NCBI GenBank assembly: GCA_964019165.1
Contig: OZ025279.1
Location: 4,109,602 to 4,173,601, forward strand
Direction: 5' to 3'
Source: Mastigias papua
Lineage: Eukaryota > Cnidaria > Scyphozoa > Rhizostomeae > Mastigiidae
Length of the DNA stretch: 64,000 nt
In this document: positions 21,210 to 34,311 of the stretch, piece by piece
Layout of the letters: every line of letters starts with the position of its first letter
Numbering within the stretch: position 1 is the stretch's first letter
Translations under genes and position numbers: made by a program
The notes under the pieces: model-generated
Told to the model about the DNA's origin: nothing
Databases searched by the model: none
What the model saw: the letters and a program-made list of their open reading frames with translations, nothing else

Positions 21210-21982
21210 ATTGGGAAATTGGGGTAGCATGTGAATCTACAGATGAAGAGCTATCAATGGTATGTAATTGAAGGCTGCAGCCACCATTTATCACTGTGAT
21301 GTGCAAACTGTACTAACACCCTATTATCCTCTGACAACCCACTAGATCTCCCCTCAGACGAAAGAGTGGGGATAAACAGTCAAAGATAAGGGTGGACAGC
21401 TGTTCAGGAAGGTGCATCACGTCTGTCAAATCTTTTCATCAAAGTGGCTGCGTTTCACTACCACAGGTGGCAGAGCCAGGGGAGTTGGAGGGGGCTTTAG
21501 CCTCTCCATTTTGTCTTGCACTTGTATTCTACTACCCATTTTAGTACCCTCTATATGGCCACAGCAATATATCGAAATATGAAACTTTTTGAAGTGTAAT
21601 CATTTTTTTGTACTTTAGAAGGAAAATTTCAATTGCTTTCAAAAGTAATGGGCTATTTTTGGTAGGAAATTCCAATCTTCACCTATGAAGTCCTCAAGAA
21701 ATTAAGTCTAGTTTTGATCCTTTTTGCAGACAAGTTATGCACAATTATATGTTTCCTGCATCTACATTGTTTTTGGGAGTTAAATATCATGTTCTAGCTG
21801 TCATATAGAATTTTACATTAGTTTGAAGAAATGGACTAATGGTATTGTCAGTAAGATAAAGTTTTACATAAGAATTTGATCTGCTCCATTTAAATTTGGT
21901 TGTAAAATTGTAACACAGGAAGGAGATCCTGATTTCAGAATCAGTATTTGAATTTTGCTGCTATTCTATAGTATATCCTTTA

Positions 21983-22777
21983 GGGGTCATTCATTTGGTA
22001 TGTATGTATGAAGGGGGGAGGGGGTCAAGCAAATGCTTACAAGTGCGTACAAGGGGGGAGGGGGGTTGATACATGAAGTATGTATGGAAAGCACAAAATT
22101 ATCAGCTTTTTGCACACATCCTGCAATATTTTCATTTGCAACGGACCCTTCACAGACAATTAATTAATGTAGTATGTATTCAGTTGAGATTACTTCTAGT
22201 ACAAGGGTGTCAAACTTACGGTCTGCAGCCCAAATTCGCCAATGTGGCCCCCTAGGACTTTTGAATAAACTGAAACCTAGCGAAATTTGTCCCATTGTAA
22301 TTGCGGCATTTACTAGTGGCATTTGCAAGGCTGAATAGCCAGTTTTTTGCTGATTTGCAATGTGCCAGATAGGAAACATGCGATGAGTTATGTATATTTG
22401 AAAGCCCCTATTACTTAGCCCTCTCGGGTTCCGTCAACCTACCTGGCCATTATGGCACCATATTATGCCCTATGTGGCCCTTGGGTTCAAATGAATTTGA
22501 CACCCCCTGTTCTAGTATAATGCTGTTTTGTTTGAACAATATTATAGATTTGTCATGAAATATATTTGTAGTGATCATGTTAATGTCTTGTGAATGCTTA
22601 AAAAGTCTTACTTTGTGGTTTTGGATGTCTAGAAACCTTCTGTTAGAGATGGGATAGTCAGACAATCAAGAGTATGTACACAAAAGGGGGGTGAATATCA
22701 AGCATACATGTGCTTAGGAGGGGAGGGGTGGTCAGATTTTAGCCAATTTAGAGTGTACATACTAATTGAATGACCCC
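21983..22777. mobile_element. MITE-like element B, inverted relative of element A
   Basis: The TIRs are the same as element A (GGGGTCATTC...GAATGACCCC), flanked by TTA at 21980-21982 and 22778-22780. Its interior matches element A in the opposite orientation, for example the shared segment CTAGACATCCAAAACCACA. Three-base flanking duplications in both copies (ATT, TTA) suggest a superfamily with 3-bp target duplications such as PIF/Harbinger, but no transposase is present to confirm. Confidence 0.75.
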
Positions 22778-22780
22778 TTA

Positions 22781-24420
22781 CATTAATGTTATGATAGATT
22801 GCTCTTTAAAAGTTACAGATCATATAAATTTCTTTCCTTCCTTTCAAAAGCCATTATTGACAATGTTATAAATGCAAATGCAGATCACAAATAAGTTGTT
22901 CAGTAGTCATATCTTCACTGACACTCTTTGAGATGATTATGAAAAGCTTGTGCTCAAAGTTGTACCATACTCAAAGGCAAAGTCATATCTATTTTGTTGT
23001 ATGAGATGACCAGAGTTAGGATGTTTTCCGAAATATCAGTTTTCTCCTATGCAGCTAGTTAGGATAGTTGAATTTAAGCCTGATTTGACATCATAGAATG
23101 CTATTAGATCAAATTATATACAAATTTCTAAATATCCACTTTTCAGCCCACTGTGGCAGGAAACATGGAAGAGTCCTGGTGGGCCCCGCAAGACATGTTC
23201 AAAATAGGCCCCTTTTTGCAAAACAAACTTACTGCAACATGCATCCTTTATATTTAAAGGCAGCATATTAGAGCCCTAGCAGTAGAAAGCCCAGAATTTA
23301 ATTTTCCTTTTGTATGTTAGTAAGTATTAAGTACAGTAAGCAAGTATGTGTTGTGTGCTAAGCTTCCAGAAGGACTGCTAATGTCAGTCAAGTCTGCAGA
23401 TTATGTTCCTCTTAAGTTTGAAAAGTGTTCTGTTTGTTTCAACCATGGGTTGCACTAAGTCTGTGCTAGCATAAGTCTGGGATGTTGCAGGCTACATCTC
23501 CTTACTATGAAGGACACTTGCCATTAAGTGTTAACTTATAGCACAGTCCAATGGCCAAAAGGGATCTGGGAGCATCATCCTCTTTGAGTTTTGAAAGTTG
23601 ACTCAGTCCCCCTAAGGGTATAATAGAGTCCAACATTTTTGCTTCATTTACATTTGTCAGATGTGACTTGCTTGTAAACAGACTGCCATATAAAATGTGT
23701 AATTGCAGGACATTGGAAGTATGCCCCGGATAGGATTGATTTTTTACTTCAATTTTGTTCTATTCTTCCTCATTTGCTTATTGATTATTCAGCTCAGAAT
23801 TAATAATTTTGTTTTCAAAAGTTATGTTGTTTTTCATCCATCAGATATGGTGCCACTGATTGTGGGATCTTAGCCAGAAAATATTTCAAGGAATATTTAT
23901 ATTTTCCTCTCTATGTTCCCTTCCATTATAGATCTGTGGCTAAGCACCATACTGATCAACAATATTTTGGCATGAGAGGAGTCTTTTTAGCTGATCAAGA
24001 GGATATAAGTCCCTTCAGACCCACCCATGGCTGGTCCTGTCACCTCAATAACCAAAGCTATTAGCTCTCTAACTACTCCCACCATTCCCTGTAGCAGACT
24101 GGTGATTGATTGATTTTTAGGAGGAATCCCCCCCCTGACAAAATACCTTGGTTATGGGCCTGCTTTGGCATTAAGTGTTGTTTGTAGCAATAGTATTAAG
24201 TCTATATATGCCTGCAGCATTGAACTATCAAAATACATCTGGAAGCTCATAGACATTGACCAAGAATACAACATAAAATTGACACTAAGGCCACACTATA
24301 CAATTATATATATCAAAAAGGTGTGATCTTTGCCTTAACAGACCCCTGTTGAGTGGGCGCCCATGAAACAGGCTTGTAGGGATGAAATGGTAGTTCTATT
24401 TGCCGTTTTCTTCTATTACT
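22781..24420. other. Region with no recognisable gene
   Basis: This is AT-rich sequence without long open frames or repeats I can pair. I see no RNA gene or transposon end. Confidence 0.5.
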
Positions 24421-24646
<226 letters not shown>

Positions 24647-24702
24647 CAATTGATAATTGATATATGACAAAACACGACAATTGATTTCAATTTACAAAAC
24701 AT

Positions 24703-24731
24703 GTTTCGGATTTACTCAAATCCATCATCAG
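24703..24731 (-). ncRNA. Hammerhead ribozyme motif at PLE 3' end
   Basis: On the minus strand the core CTGATGA is followed by a 6-bp stem II (GGATTT/AAATCC, loop GAGT) and GAAAC. The next bases give the self-complementary ACATGT, a possible stem III within or between molecules. Bases before and after allow a short stem I (CAA/TTG plus a wobble). It lies downstream of the PLE coding frame on the same strand, matching the known presence of hammerheads in PLE terminal repeats. Confidence 0.65.
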
Positions 24732-24841
24732 TTGCTGAAATTAACAATGAATACTAATAGAACATACGTTGTAAAGTCAATCGAAGATCAAGCGAAAAAA
24801 CTATTCGAAAAAAGAAGATAACGAGAACCATTACACAAGAG

Positions 24842-26931
24842 TTAGAAAGCTAATGAGAAATTATAGTGCTGAACCTGTTTATTAAGGCTGGGTACCTCCC
24901 ACATAATATGCAGAGCCTCTTTAATCTTCAGCTGATAGTGTGTTCTAGCTGAATCTATAACTTTAAAACAGGTCTCATTACAAGCATTTTTACAGGGATC
25001 AGAACTTTGGAGATGTTTAAATATATGATAATTCTTATCTGAAAAATATGCTCACGAACACGAGTTGATATGTGTAGGGATGTTTCACCAACGTATACGG
25101 AATTACATTCCGCACAAGTAAATTTATGGACAACACAAGAAAGTAGCGATCTAGGCACAAAGTCTTTTACCCTAATTAAGTTTTTAATCTTAATCTTAAA
25201 GGAAGAAAATACTAGTTTAATCTTTATATTATTGCAATATGTTTTGATCAATGCACGGAGGTTTCGTTGAGCAGAATTTGCAAAGGGAAGATATGGTAGT
25301 CTAAAATAGAGTGTGTCATTGTTATCAGATAATGCAGAAGTATTATTTTTATCAAGATATGTACTAACTACCTTATTTATTAAATGTTCAGGAAATTGAT
25401 TCCTTTTAAATATCTGTGTGAACTTTTTGACATCCTTATTAAAAGAAAGAAGAGAGTTGTTGATTTTGTAAGCTCTATCCACCAAAGTGCGAATAAGCCC
25501 AACTTTGTACGAAAAAGAAGTAAAGCTGAAGAAGTTAGTAAGTAATCCAGTGAAAGTCTTTGTATGATACATTGAAGTTTTGATGCAAGATGGATCGTTA
25601 TTATCAATGCAGACATCAAGGACAGCCAAAATCTTATTAGCTTGCTTTTCCATCCTAAATTTGATATTGGGATGCTGTGTGTTAAGAAATTCAAAAAAGG
25701 ATAAAGCATCATTTTCAGTCTTGAACACAAAAAATTTGTCATCAACATAACGGCGGTAGAAAAGAACAGAAGGATCATGATACTTGTTAAGCCAGATATT
25801 TTCATAATGTCCTAGGAAGAGATTTGCCAACACAGATGCAAGTGGAGAGCCCATGGCAACACCATCTATTTGATCAAACACCTTTCCATTAAACAGAAAA
25901 TGTGTTTGAGAAATAGCAATTGAAAACAATTTAGTAAGTTCAGTTTTGGAGAACCTGAGACTAGCGTTTCCTTCGGTAATGTAAGAAACTGCGAGATCAA
26001 TAGATTCCTTGAGGGGAATATTAGTAAATAGGCTAGCAACATCAAAAGAAACCATGAATTTATTAGAAAGATTGATAGTGCCGAGTTCTTGGACAAAAGA
26101 AAATGTGTCAGAAATAGTATATGTGGTAGGTAAATGAGGTTGGAGAAGAGTGCAAAGATATTTAGCTAGACGATAATTATAGGTATTGATGGAGGATACA
26201 ATAGGTCGAAATGGTTGTATTTCTGTTGAAGACTTAATCTTGTGCACTTTAGGAAGACCATAGATAGGCGCAGGTTGTGAGCCTAATGGATATACGTTAT
26301 TATATATTTCTGTATCAATTTTACCTTTCTTTTTAAGTTCCCGAAGAAAACGTTGTAACTTACCCTCCCTGTTTATAGTAGGATCAATAGTAAGTTCCTT
26401 GAATTTATGGCTATCATTTAATATGTCACTAATACCTTTGATGTAATCTGTCTTATTTAAAGTAACAACTCCATGTCCTTTATCTGGCTTAAGAATAGTT
26501 ATGTCCTGATTTTTACGAAGGCGTTTTAAAACATTATGAGTTTCAATATCTTTATTCGAAGGTTTGAAAGAATTGGCATATAACCGAGCAATGTGAGAAA
26601 GCTCGAACCCCAACTTACTATCATTCCTCTTATCAATTAAATGGCTTTTCATAGATTGATAAATTGATTCAAAAGAGGCATAAATATCTGTTTTATTGAT
26701 ATAAAGGGGAAAAATAGAATGAGACAAAGCGAATTTTGGAGCTTCCCTTTCATCCTTAGTTAAGATATGCGAAGAGATGTTTGTAGTAGTCTCAGAAGAG
26801 TCAAGTGGTAAAACGCAGTTCTTGGTCAAAGCTTTAAATTTCTTTTGATGAGTACGAACGATGCTGTGAACTTCTCGATCAATAATTGTGTCTAATGATG
26901 TCTTGAAGATGTTAAATTTGATACCAGACAA
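24842..26931 (-). pseudogene. Penelope-like element RT + GIY-YIG, one frameshift
   Basis: The open frame of 658 codons (26931 down to 24955) encodes a Penelope-like reverse transcriptase. It has a DKG motif (D150), GLPKVHK (near 225-231), motif A SFDVASLFTN (D297), motif B GVAMGSPLASV (about 358-367) and the catalytic box RYVDD (395-398). The GIY-YIG endonuclease begins near residue 603 (FTCAECNSVYVGE, with R624). A single-base frameshift at about residue 629 breaks the endonuclease; the alternative frame continues with PLE-like sequence to a stop at 24842-24844. It is otherwise nearly full length. The element lies between two (AT)n tracts, with a hammerhead core downstream of the stop. Confidence 0.88.
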
Positions 26932-26969
26932 TACTTTCCTGATGTTATTCTCTATCTTGTCTATATACA

Positions 26970-27100
<131 letters not shown>

Positions 27101-27129
27101 GGTGCTAAAAACCAGGGGAGTTAAATCGA

Positions 27130-27295
27130 GCCACTGTGGTCTAGTGGTTACGACGCTTGCCCGGAATGCGAGAGACCCTTGTTCGATCCCAGGTGGTGGC
27201 AAATTTTAATTTTCTCCTGGTTTCTCTCAGTATTATATCAACCTTTCTGTTTACACCGAAAAAGGAGAAATCCTATTTACTCGCTAGCTACTCTG

Positions 27296-27299
<4 letters not shown>
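27130..27299 (+). mobile_element. tRNA-derived SINE, copy 1
   Basis: The head 27130-27200 folds as a tRNA-like cloverleaf. The 7-bp acceptor pairing is GCCACTG with TGGTGGC (two wobbles), the A box is TGGTCTAGTGG, the anticodon stem is CTTGC/GCGAG and the B box is GTTCGATCC. The tRNA-Glu-like A-box region suggests its origin. Position 33 is C instead of the invariant U and there is a non-tRNA tail (AAATTTTAATTTTCTCCTGG onward), so this is a SINE, not a working tRNA gene. A tail motif GCTAGCTACT(C)TGATTG leads directly into an (AT)n tract. Related copies lie at 30561-30700 and 51436-51540. Confidence 0.75.
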
Positions 27300-27880
<581 letters not shown>

Positions 27881-27952
27881 AAGGATAGTATATTTGTGGT
27901 TTATTCTATTTATGTAATTTATATACGTTGTGGATGCGGCTTAGGGTTAGTT

Positions 27953-28085
<133 letters not shown>

Positions 28086-28149
28086 TATAGATAGAAGTTC
28101 CTTTTCCTACTTAACAAAAAGTGCTCAACACAGTAGTGGAGCAAAATAC

Positions 28150-28416
<267 letters not shown>

Positions 28417-28551
28417 ATATGTATATTGGAAACATGAAACTTAAAGTTGCTACTGCTTGTTTTTGATCACTGTTGTATTCTTACTCAAAGCTGTACGTAA
28501 GTATTGAGCACTTTTTACAGGCCTAGGTTACCTTCTGTATTACTATATGTA

Positions 28552-28574
28552 TGTATATATATATATGTATATAA

Positions 28575-28650
<76 letters not shown>

Positions 28651-28660
28651 TATATATAAT
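28552..28660. repeat. (AT)n microsatellite
   Basis: AT tract with minor interruptions, left of the 28692-28830 palindrome. Confidence 0.9.
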
Positions 28661-28691
28661 TCAATAGCCTTTCCACTAAAAGTTTTTAAAA

Positions 28692-28952
<261 letters not shown>

Positions 28953-28962
28953 TATCTTCACT

Positions 28963-29700
28963 ACAGCACGAAAAAGCGGTATAATGTTTTAACCATTCTG
29001 AAAAGCTTATTTTCGTCCGACACTCGTCAGAGTATGAAACGTCAGATAGCGACCGAAAGGTGAACCGTAATTTATAGCCAGATGCGGGTACACGTGATAT
29101 GATGAATAATGTGTCCAGTTAGCCATATGATTGGCCACTTGGCACCTATTCACCATTGTTTACTTGAAGAGTCCAAGTGAGAAAATGAACTCTTTTTGTT
29201 TATACACGATTGGGTTTTGAGTCTTTATGTAAACTGAGTCCAAAACACTTAAATGACAGGACGACCTTGCTTGCCCTATGATTCGAAACTTATCTTCTGA
29301 ATATGTTTTGGCGCAGTCTGGGTTTTTAATGAGATGTTGTCCTATGGCCGAATCACTTTTCATTTTAGAATTAGAGTTTTTACACATACGAGGTGGCTGT
29401 TCCCTTATTGCAGTGTTTTTCTTCCTGATGCTCGTGGGTATATGTTGTTCTATTCTGTCAGCTAGTCTCTGCGTAGTGCGTCCTACGTACTGAGCTTCAC
29501 ATCGGCACCAAAATTCATAAACTACACAACTTTTTTGAGTTGTAGGAACGCTATCTTTTTTAGCAGATGGTAGCATGACCTTAGTATTGTAGACCACACG
29601 AGGTGTCACAGCATAAAAACAGGATGTAATGGCTCTGTTAATTTGGTTTTCAAATTTTGGTGAAACATTACCACACGGTTTTTCCGCTGCAAAGTTGGAG
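28963..29700 (-). pseudogene. PLE 3' part: GIY-YIG domain and 3' tail
   Basis: The minus-strand frame 29160-29609 encodes a PLE C-terminus. It has a linker (RVVYNTKVMLPSAKKDSV), the GIY-YIG core (CRCEAQYVGRTTQRLADRIEQH) and a tail ending in SLGLFK. A roughly 200-base 3' region follows to the AT tract and includes a hammerhead-like CTGACGA...GAAAA segment on the minus strand (29011-29030). No reverse transcriptase remains. Close relatives lie at 29785-30180, 37081-37930, 55612-58440 and 59210-60065, making this the commonest PLE family in the window. Confidence 0.8.
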
Positions 29701-29784
29701 ATCCTGAGAAGTGCCCAGTTTACCTAAAATTGCTCTGGATTGGTAACGTGTCATCAACATTTGAAAACCAAATTTACAAAGCCA

Positions 29785-30180
29785 TCACAGCCATTACAAC
29801 AGCTCATTAGAAACCCAGAATGCGCCAAAACATATTCAGACGATAATTTTCGGATCATAGGGCAAGCAAGGTCGTCCTGTCATTTAAGTGTTTTGGACTC
29901 AGGTTACATAAAGACTCAAAACCCAGTCTTGTGTAAACAAAAAGAGTTCATTTTCTCACTTGGACTCTTCAAGTAAACAATGGTGAATAGGTGCCAAGTG
30001 GCCAATCATATGGCTAACTGGACACATTATTCATCATATCACGTGTACCCGCACCTGGCTATAAATTACGGTTCACCTTTCGGTCGCTATCTGACGTTTC
30101 ATACTCTGACGAGTGTCGGACGAAAATAAGCTTTTCAGTATGGTTAAAACGTTATACCGCTTTTTCGTGCTGTAGTGAAG
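29785..30180 (+). pseudogene. Inverted copy of PLE GIY-YIG tail
   Basis: The plus-strand translation includes NPECAKTYSDDNFRIIGQARSS and ends in FSLGLFK. It matches the minus-strand fragment at 28963-29310 in opposite orientation, and the DNA arms are nearly complementary. It ends against an (AT)n tract, as its partner does, giving a 1.2-kb inverted repeat bracketed by AT tracts. It carries the same CTGACGA...GAAAA segment at 30106-30125. Confidence 0.8.
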
Positions 30181-30362
<182 letters not shown>

Positions 30363-30404
30363 ATAAGTCAAAGCCGCACTAACTTAGTATATAAATAAAA
30401 CATA

Positions 30405-30538
30405 GAGAATTCAAAAATATACTTTCTTCTGTTGTAAGAAGAATATACTTTCTTCATATACTAAATATACTTTCTTCTAAATATTCTAAATATACTTTCT
30501 TCTGTTCTACAACAGAAGAAAGTATAGTTTTGAATTCT
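30405..30538. repeat. Palindromic block with repeated ATATACTTTCTTC units
   Basis: GAATTCAAAAATATACTTTC at the left is mirrored by its complement at the right. Between them ATATACTTTCTTC-like units recur four times. The same opening occurs at 51575 beside a degenerate hammerhead core, so this is likely a decayed palindrome of that family. Confidence 0.5.
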
Positions 30539-30560
30539 ATATATATATATATATATATAC

Positions 30561-30700
30561 AATCAGTAGCTAGCGAGTAACCAGGATTTCTCCTTTTTTC
30601 GGTGCAAATAGAAAGGTTGATGTAATGCTCAGAAAAACCAGGAGAAAATTAAAATTTGCCACCACCTGGGATCGAACCAGGGTTTCTCGCATTCCGGGCA
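30561..30700 (-). mobile_element. tRNA-derived SINE, copy 2, 5'-truncated
   Basis: On the minus strand it starts inside the anticodon region (TGCCCGGAATGCGAG) and retains the B box (GTTCGATCC) and the SINE tail. The tail ends by (AT)n at 30539-30560. It is closely similar to the copy at 27130-27299. Confidence 0.75.
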
Positions 30701-30812
30701 TATATATGTATATATATGTAAGAACTAGGAGTTTAATCTGTGCACAGTTAAAGATAGGAGAAACCAAAGAAATGGCTCTGATTCCGTGAGAGCCATATTT
30801 GTCTTGCGACTA

Positions 30813-30840
30813 GTTTCTCCCGTTCAAGCGGGCTCGTCAG
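30813..30840 (-). ncRNA. Hammerhead ribozyme motif downstream of a PLE
   Basis: On the minus strand, CTGACGA is followed by a 4-bp stem II (CCCG/CGGG) and GAAAC. The next bases form the self-complementary ACTAGT followed by C, a plausible stem III and cleavage site. Stem I pairing is weak (2 bp). It lies downstream of the minus-strand PLE remnant at 31076-32260. Confidence 0.55.
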
Positions 30841-31075
30841 GCTACAGTAACTACTTTGCTATGTCTAGCGTCCTGTTATAGTTTTTTTTAAAATAATGTG
30901 ACGTATGTATACAATGCACATAATGTAATTTTACATTGTACCTTCGTTGACGAATGCGACGTATTGATTGAATAATTCACAACGAGGTTGTATGGGTCTC
31001 TTGATATCGGTTTAAGAATGATTTATATTTTTGTATAAAATATTCCTCTTTGTCTGTCCGAAATACCTCATCCTC

Positions 31076-32260
31076 TCATTGTAATTTGTAGAAGGGACAA
31101 ATCTTGAGCATTGTGATTTTATCTTTTGCGCAATGATAAATGTGGTTGCTTACAAAAAGTTTTCGGTTATGTTCAAGTAATATTTGATTTTTATGGACGG
31201 ATGCCCTATGTCTTTCGGAATCACGTGGTTCTCCGATGTAGTTCTCATTACACCCATTGCAAATTATAACATAGATAAAATCTCTGACTCCACAGTCCAT
31301 ATTTGTCTTGATGTTGAAAATTTTCTTATTATTTTTGGATCCTAGTTCTACTTGGTTGCCAACAAGTATTTCCTTGCACGTGTAGCAACGGGGGTCTTTA
31401 CATTGGGTTACTTTATTTTTTTCTTCTTATGAGGTGCTTTCAAAGTTTGCTCTAGTAAGGATTCGTTTCAAGTTTGATGGTGGACGATTGCTTGGGATTA
31501 ATGTAATATTTTTCATTGCCTCATTCATTTTAGTACTGGTGTTTAAAATTGGTAATGACTCCTTGATGATTAAAAACATATTTGGATTTCTGGGGTTGTT
31601 GGTTGATACAAAAGTAAGGAGGTCGTCTGTGTTTTCTTTTTCTATGTTTGAGCGTAGTGTTTGTTGCGGAATGTTTTTGGCTTCTTCTATGCCTTTTTTG
31701 ATCAAATTAATTGGGTAATCTAGATGGAGTAACGTCTCCTGTAGTTCTTCTAATCTTTTTTCTAGTGTTCTTCTTTCGTCAATGATTGTACATAACCTCC
31801 TTGCTAAGTTGAACGGATATTTAAAAGTGTATGCTCTGGGTGACACGATTTAAAATGTACATAATTACGGGTGTCAGTTGGTTTGAAGTATATGTCCGCT
31901 ATAATTTTATCCTGGGCTACTAAAAGCTGAATGTCCAGAAAATTCATCCTACTTGAATTTGCTTCCATTGTAAATTTGATATTTGGATGTAGGTCATTTA
32001 ACGTATTATGGAGTTCATTCTCATTACAAATGTTAACATCCCAATATATAAAGCAATCATCTAAATATCTTAGTCATTCTTTTTCAAGTTTTGTTCTGTA
32101 TGCTAATCCAAATGTGTCTTCAAATTTTTCATACAGTCTTGTTTCTAAAAATGCTATTACCAGGGTTGCTTAAATTGGGGCACATTTTGTGCCCATAGCC
32201 GTTCCCTGAATTTGGAACACTAACCTCAAGCTTTCCAAAAATGATCTGTCTAAGCTTTTT
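31076..32260 (-). pseudogene. Decayed PLE: RT catalytic region to GIY-YIG
   Basis: Read on the minus strand, sequence near 32200-31860 carries a reverse transcriptase core with a YLDDCF catalytic box interrupted by stops. Then 31846-31427 encodes a PLE thumb/linker (FKYPFNLARRLC..., ITLIPSNRPPSNLKRIL). Then 31300-31076 gives a GIY-YIG remnant (FIYVIICNGCNENYIGE). Frameshifts and stops show it is dead. It belongs to a different PLE family from the one at 24842-26931. Confidence 0.7.
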
Positions 32261-32267
32261 CAATTGC

Positions 32268-32803
32268 AACTTCTCAAACTCATTTTCTTTTTAATGGTAA
32301 AGTCTGCGCCCAAATAGATGGTGTTGCTATTGGCTCACCATTTGCACCTGTGTTAGCTAATCTATTCCTAGGGCATCATGCAAACATATTGCTTAATCAG
32401 TATCAAGCTCCTCCTGTTCAGTTTTATCGACGTTATGTTGATGATACTTTTTGCCTTTTCAGTACTGAGCATGATGCCTTGTCAATCTTTGATTTTCTCA
32501 GCTCACAATATCCAAACATCAAATTCACGGCGGAAAAGGAAAATAATAAGATGTTGGCTTTTCTTGATGTCTTAATCAGTAGTAAGGACCCGTATTGTCT
32601 CTTTGCATCATTACATCGTAAAAGTACTTTTACCGGGTTGCTCACTAATTTTTGTTAGCTTCACCTCCTTTTCTTATAAGATTGGTCTTATTCGTACATT
32701 AATTGATAGAGCTTTTAAAATTGACAATTCTCTTCTTGAATTTAATGAAGATGTTAAAACCTCTACTTTATATTTAAAAAGAATCAATACCCTGAAGGCT
32801 TAA
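32268..32803 (+). pseudogene. PLE RT fragment, family of 24842-26931
   Basis: The plus-strand translation contains SQTHFLFNGKVCAQIDGVAI, RRYVDDTF (catalytic box) and LLTNF, then after a frameshift SFSYKIGLIRTLIDRAFKID. It closely parallels residues 341-500 of the PLE at 24842-26931. It abuts the opposite-facing PLE remnant at about 32260, so the two form a head-to-head junction. Confidence 0.75.
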
Positions 32804-32827
32804 TAAGTAGAGTATTCCATTCTTATT

Positions 32828-34310
32828 TTGAAAATGTTCATAGTTCTAATAATCCTGAATCAGCTACCGATACTCCTACCATTTGTTTTAAGTTGCCATT
32901 CCTTGGAAGAACTTGGAAGAATTAGCAAATCAATTTTAGATAAGAGAAACAACACCATGCGAAAATCCTTAAATTTAAACCAATGGGAAAGTACCAAAGA
33001 TGTATTGACTTGGTTTAATGGAATTGAAGATAAGCACTTATGTAAATTCATGACGTTCTATGTCAAGTATTTCTACCCATCCATCTCGGAATCATTACTG
33101 TTTGATGCGATCACTTTTGCAAGCAAGCTGTCCGCTATCACTCCACATGAACATTAAATAATCTTCCACGCAAGAAAGTCATTGCTTTTTAACAATGGCG
33201 AGAGCTGTATGAAAAAGGGTGACAAACTATTTGATGTGACATTGGGGGCATATGATGGCGCCGAGATATGTGAGCTAGTTGGGTGCTACATCCTTTAACA
33301 TATTGGCGACAAACTACCAAAAGAAAATATTGGTCTTTATAGAGATGATGGCCTTGCCTTCTTCCGCAATATCAGTGGTCCTCAAAGAGAGCACATTAAA
33401 ATAGATTTCCAGAAAACCATGAAGAAAAGTGGTTTGGACATCGTTATTCAATGCAACATGACAGTGGCTAACTCCCTTGATGTCACACTAGATCTACAAA
33501 ACTGAACATATAAGCCATACCATAAACTTGGGAGCGAAACCAACTACATCCACAAACAGTCCAATCACCCACCGTGTATAGTCAAGCAAGTACCATTGTC
33601 CATTGAGAAACGACTTTCAAACCTATCTTCTAATGAGGATATTCTCAAAAGTGCTATTCTATATTACGAGGAGGCTCTTTCGCTTTCTGGCTACTCACAC
33701 ACATTTAAGTACAGCCCAGACAATATGCATCATAAACGGAGGAGCAGACAGCGCAACATCATTTGGTTTAACCCTCCATACGATAAACCAGTATCTACAA
33801 ATATTGGTAAAAATTTCCTTCATCTTATTGCGTACCATTACGCAGATCTCACAAGTACCATAAAGTTTTCAACAAGAACACCATCAAAGTTATCTATAGC
33901 TGTTTGCCCAACATTAAATCAATCATCACGGCCCACAACAAGCGCATTCTTACTTCCAGCACCTCACATATCGGCGAAAAGACATGTAACTGTATGGTAA
34001 AGCAAAACTGCTCCATGAATCACAACTGCCTGGTGCCCAATGTGATATATGAGGCAACAATCGTGGCTGCCAAAGCTCAGTTACCTGATATCAAGTACAT
34101 TGTTCTATCTGAAACGACTTTTAAAAAACGGTATGCAAACCATAAACGCTCTTTCAATATTGGCGATTAAAAAATATGGACGCAAAACCACGGATTTCAT
34201 GGAGGATTATTCACAGAGCATCTTCATTTAAACCAGAGTGGAATAGGTGCCCCCTGTGCCTGGCCGAGCAATATGAAATTATGAACTTTAAAGATTCAGA
34301 CAAATAACTA
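32828..34310 (+). pseudogene. Decayed PLE with YRDD-type RT and GIY-YIG
   Basis: Broken frames on the plus strand give RT motif A (FYVKYFYPSIS, where the catalytic Asp appears replaced by Tyr), the catalytic box LYRDDGLAF, a linker (LSIEKRLSNLSSNEDI) and a Cys-rich segment (CNCMVKQNCSMNHNC). A GIY-YIG-like region follows (SETTFKKRYANHKRSF). At least five stops or frameshifts interrupt it. A relative with the same Cys-rich linker lies at 49700-50489. Assignment to PLEs rests on the RT plus GIY-YIG architecture. Confidence 0.65.
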
Positions 34311-34311
34311 A

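Noticed and set aside
27130..27200. Functional tRNA gene
   Set aside because: The cloverleaf is credible, but position 33 is C, a non-tRNA tail follows and three similar copies are dispersed, so a SINE fits better.
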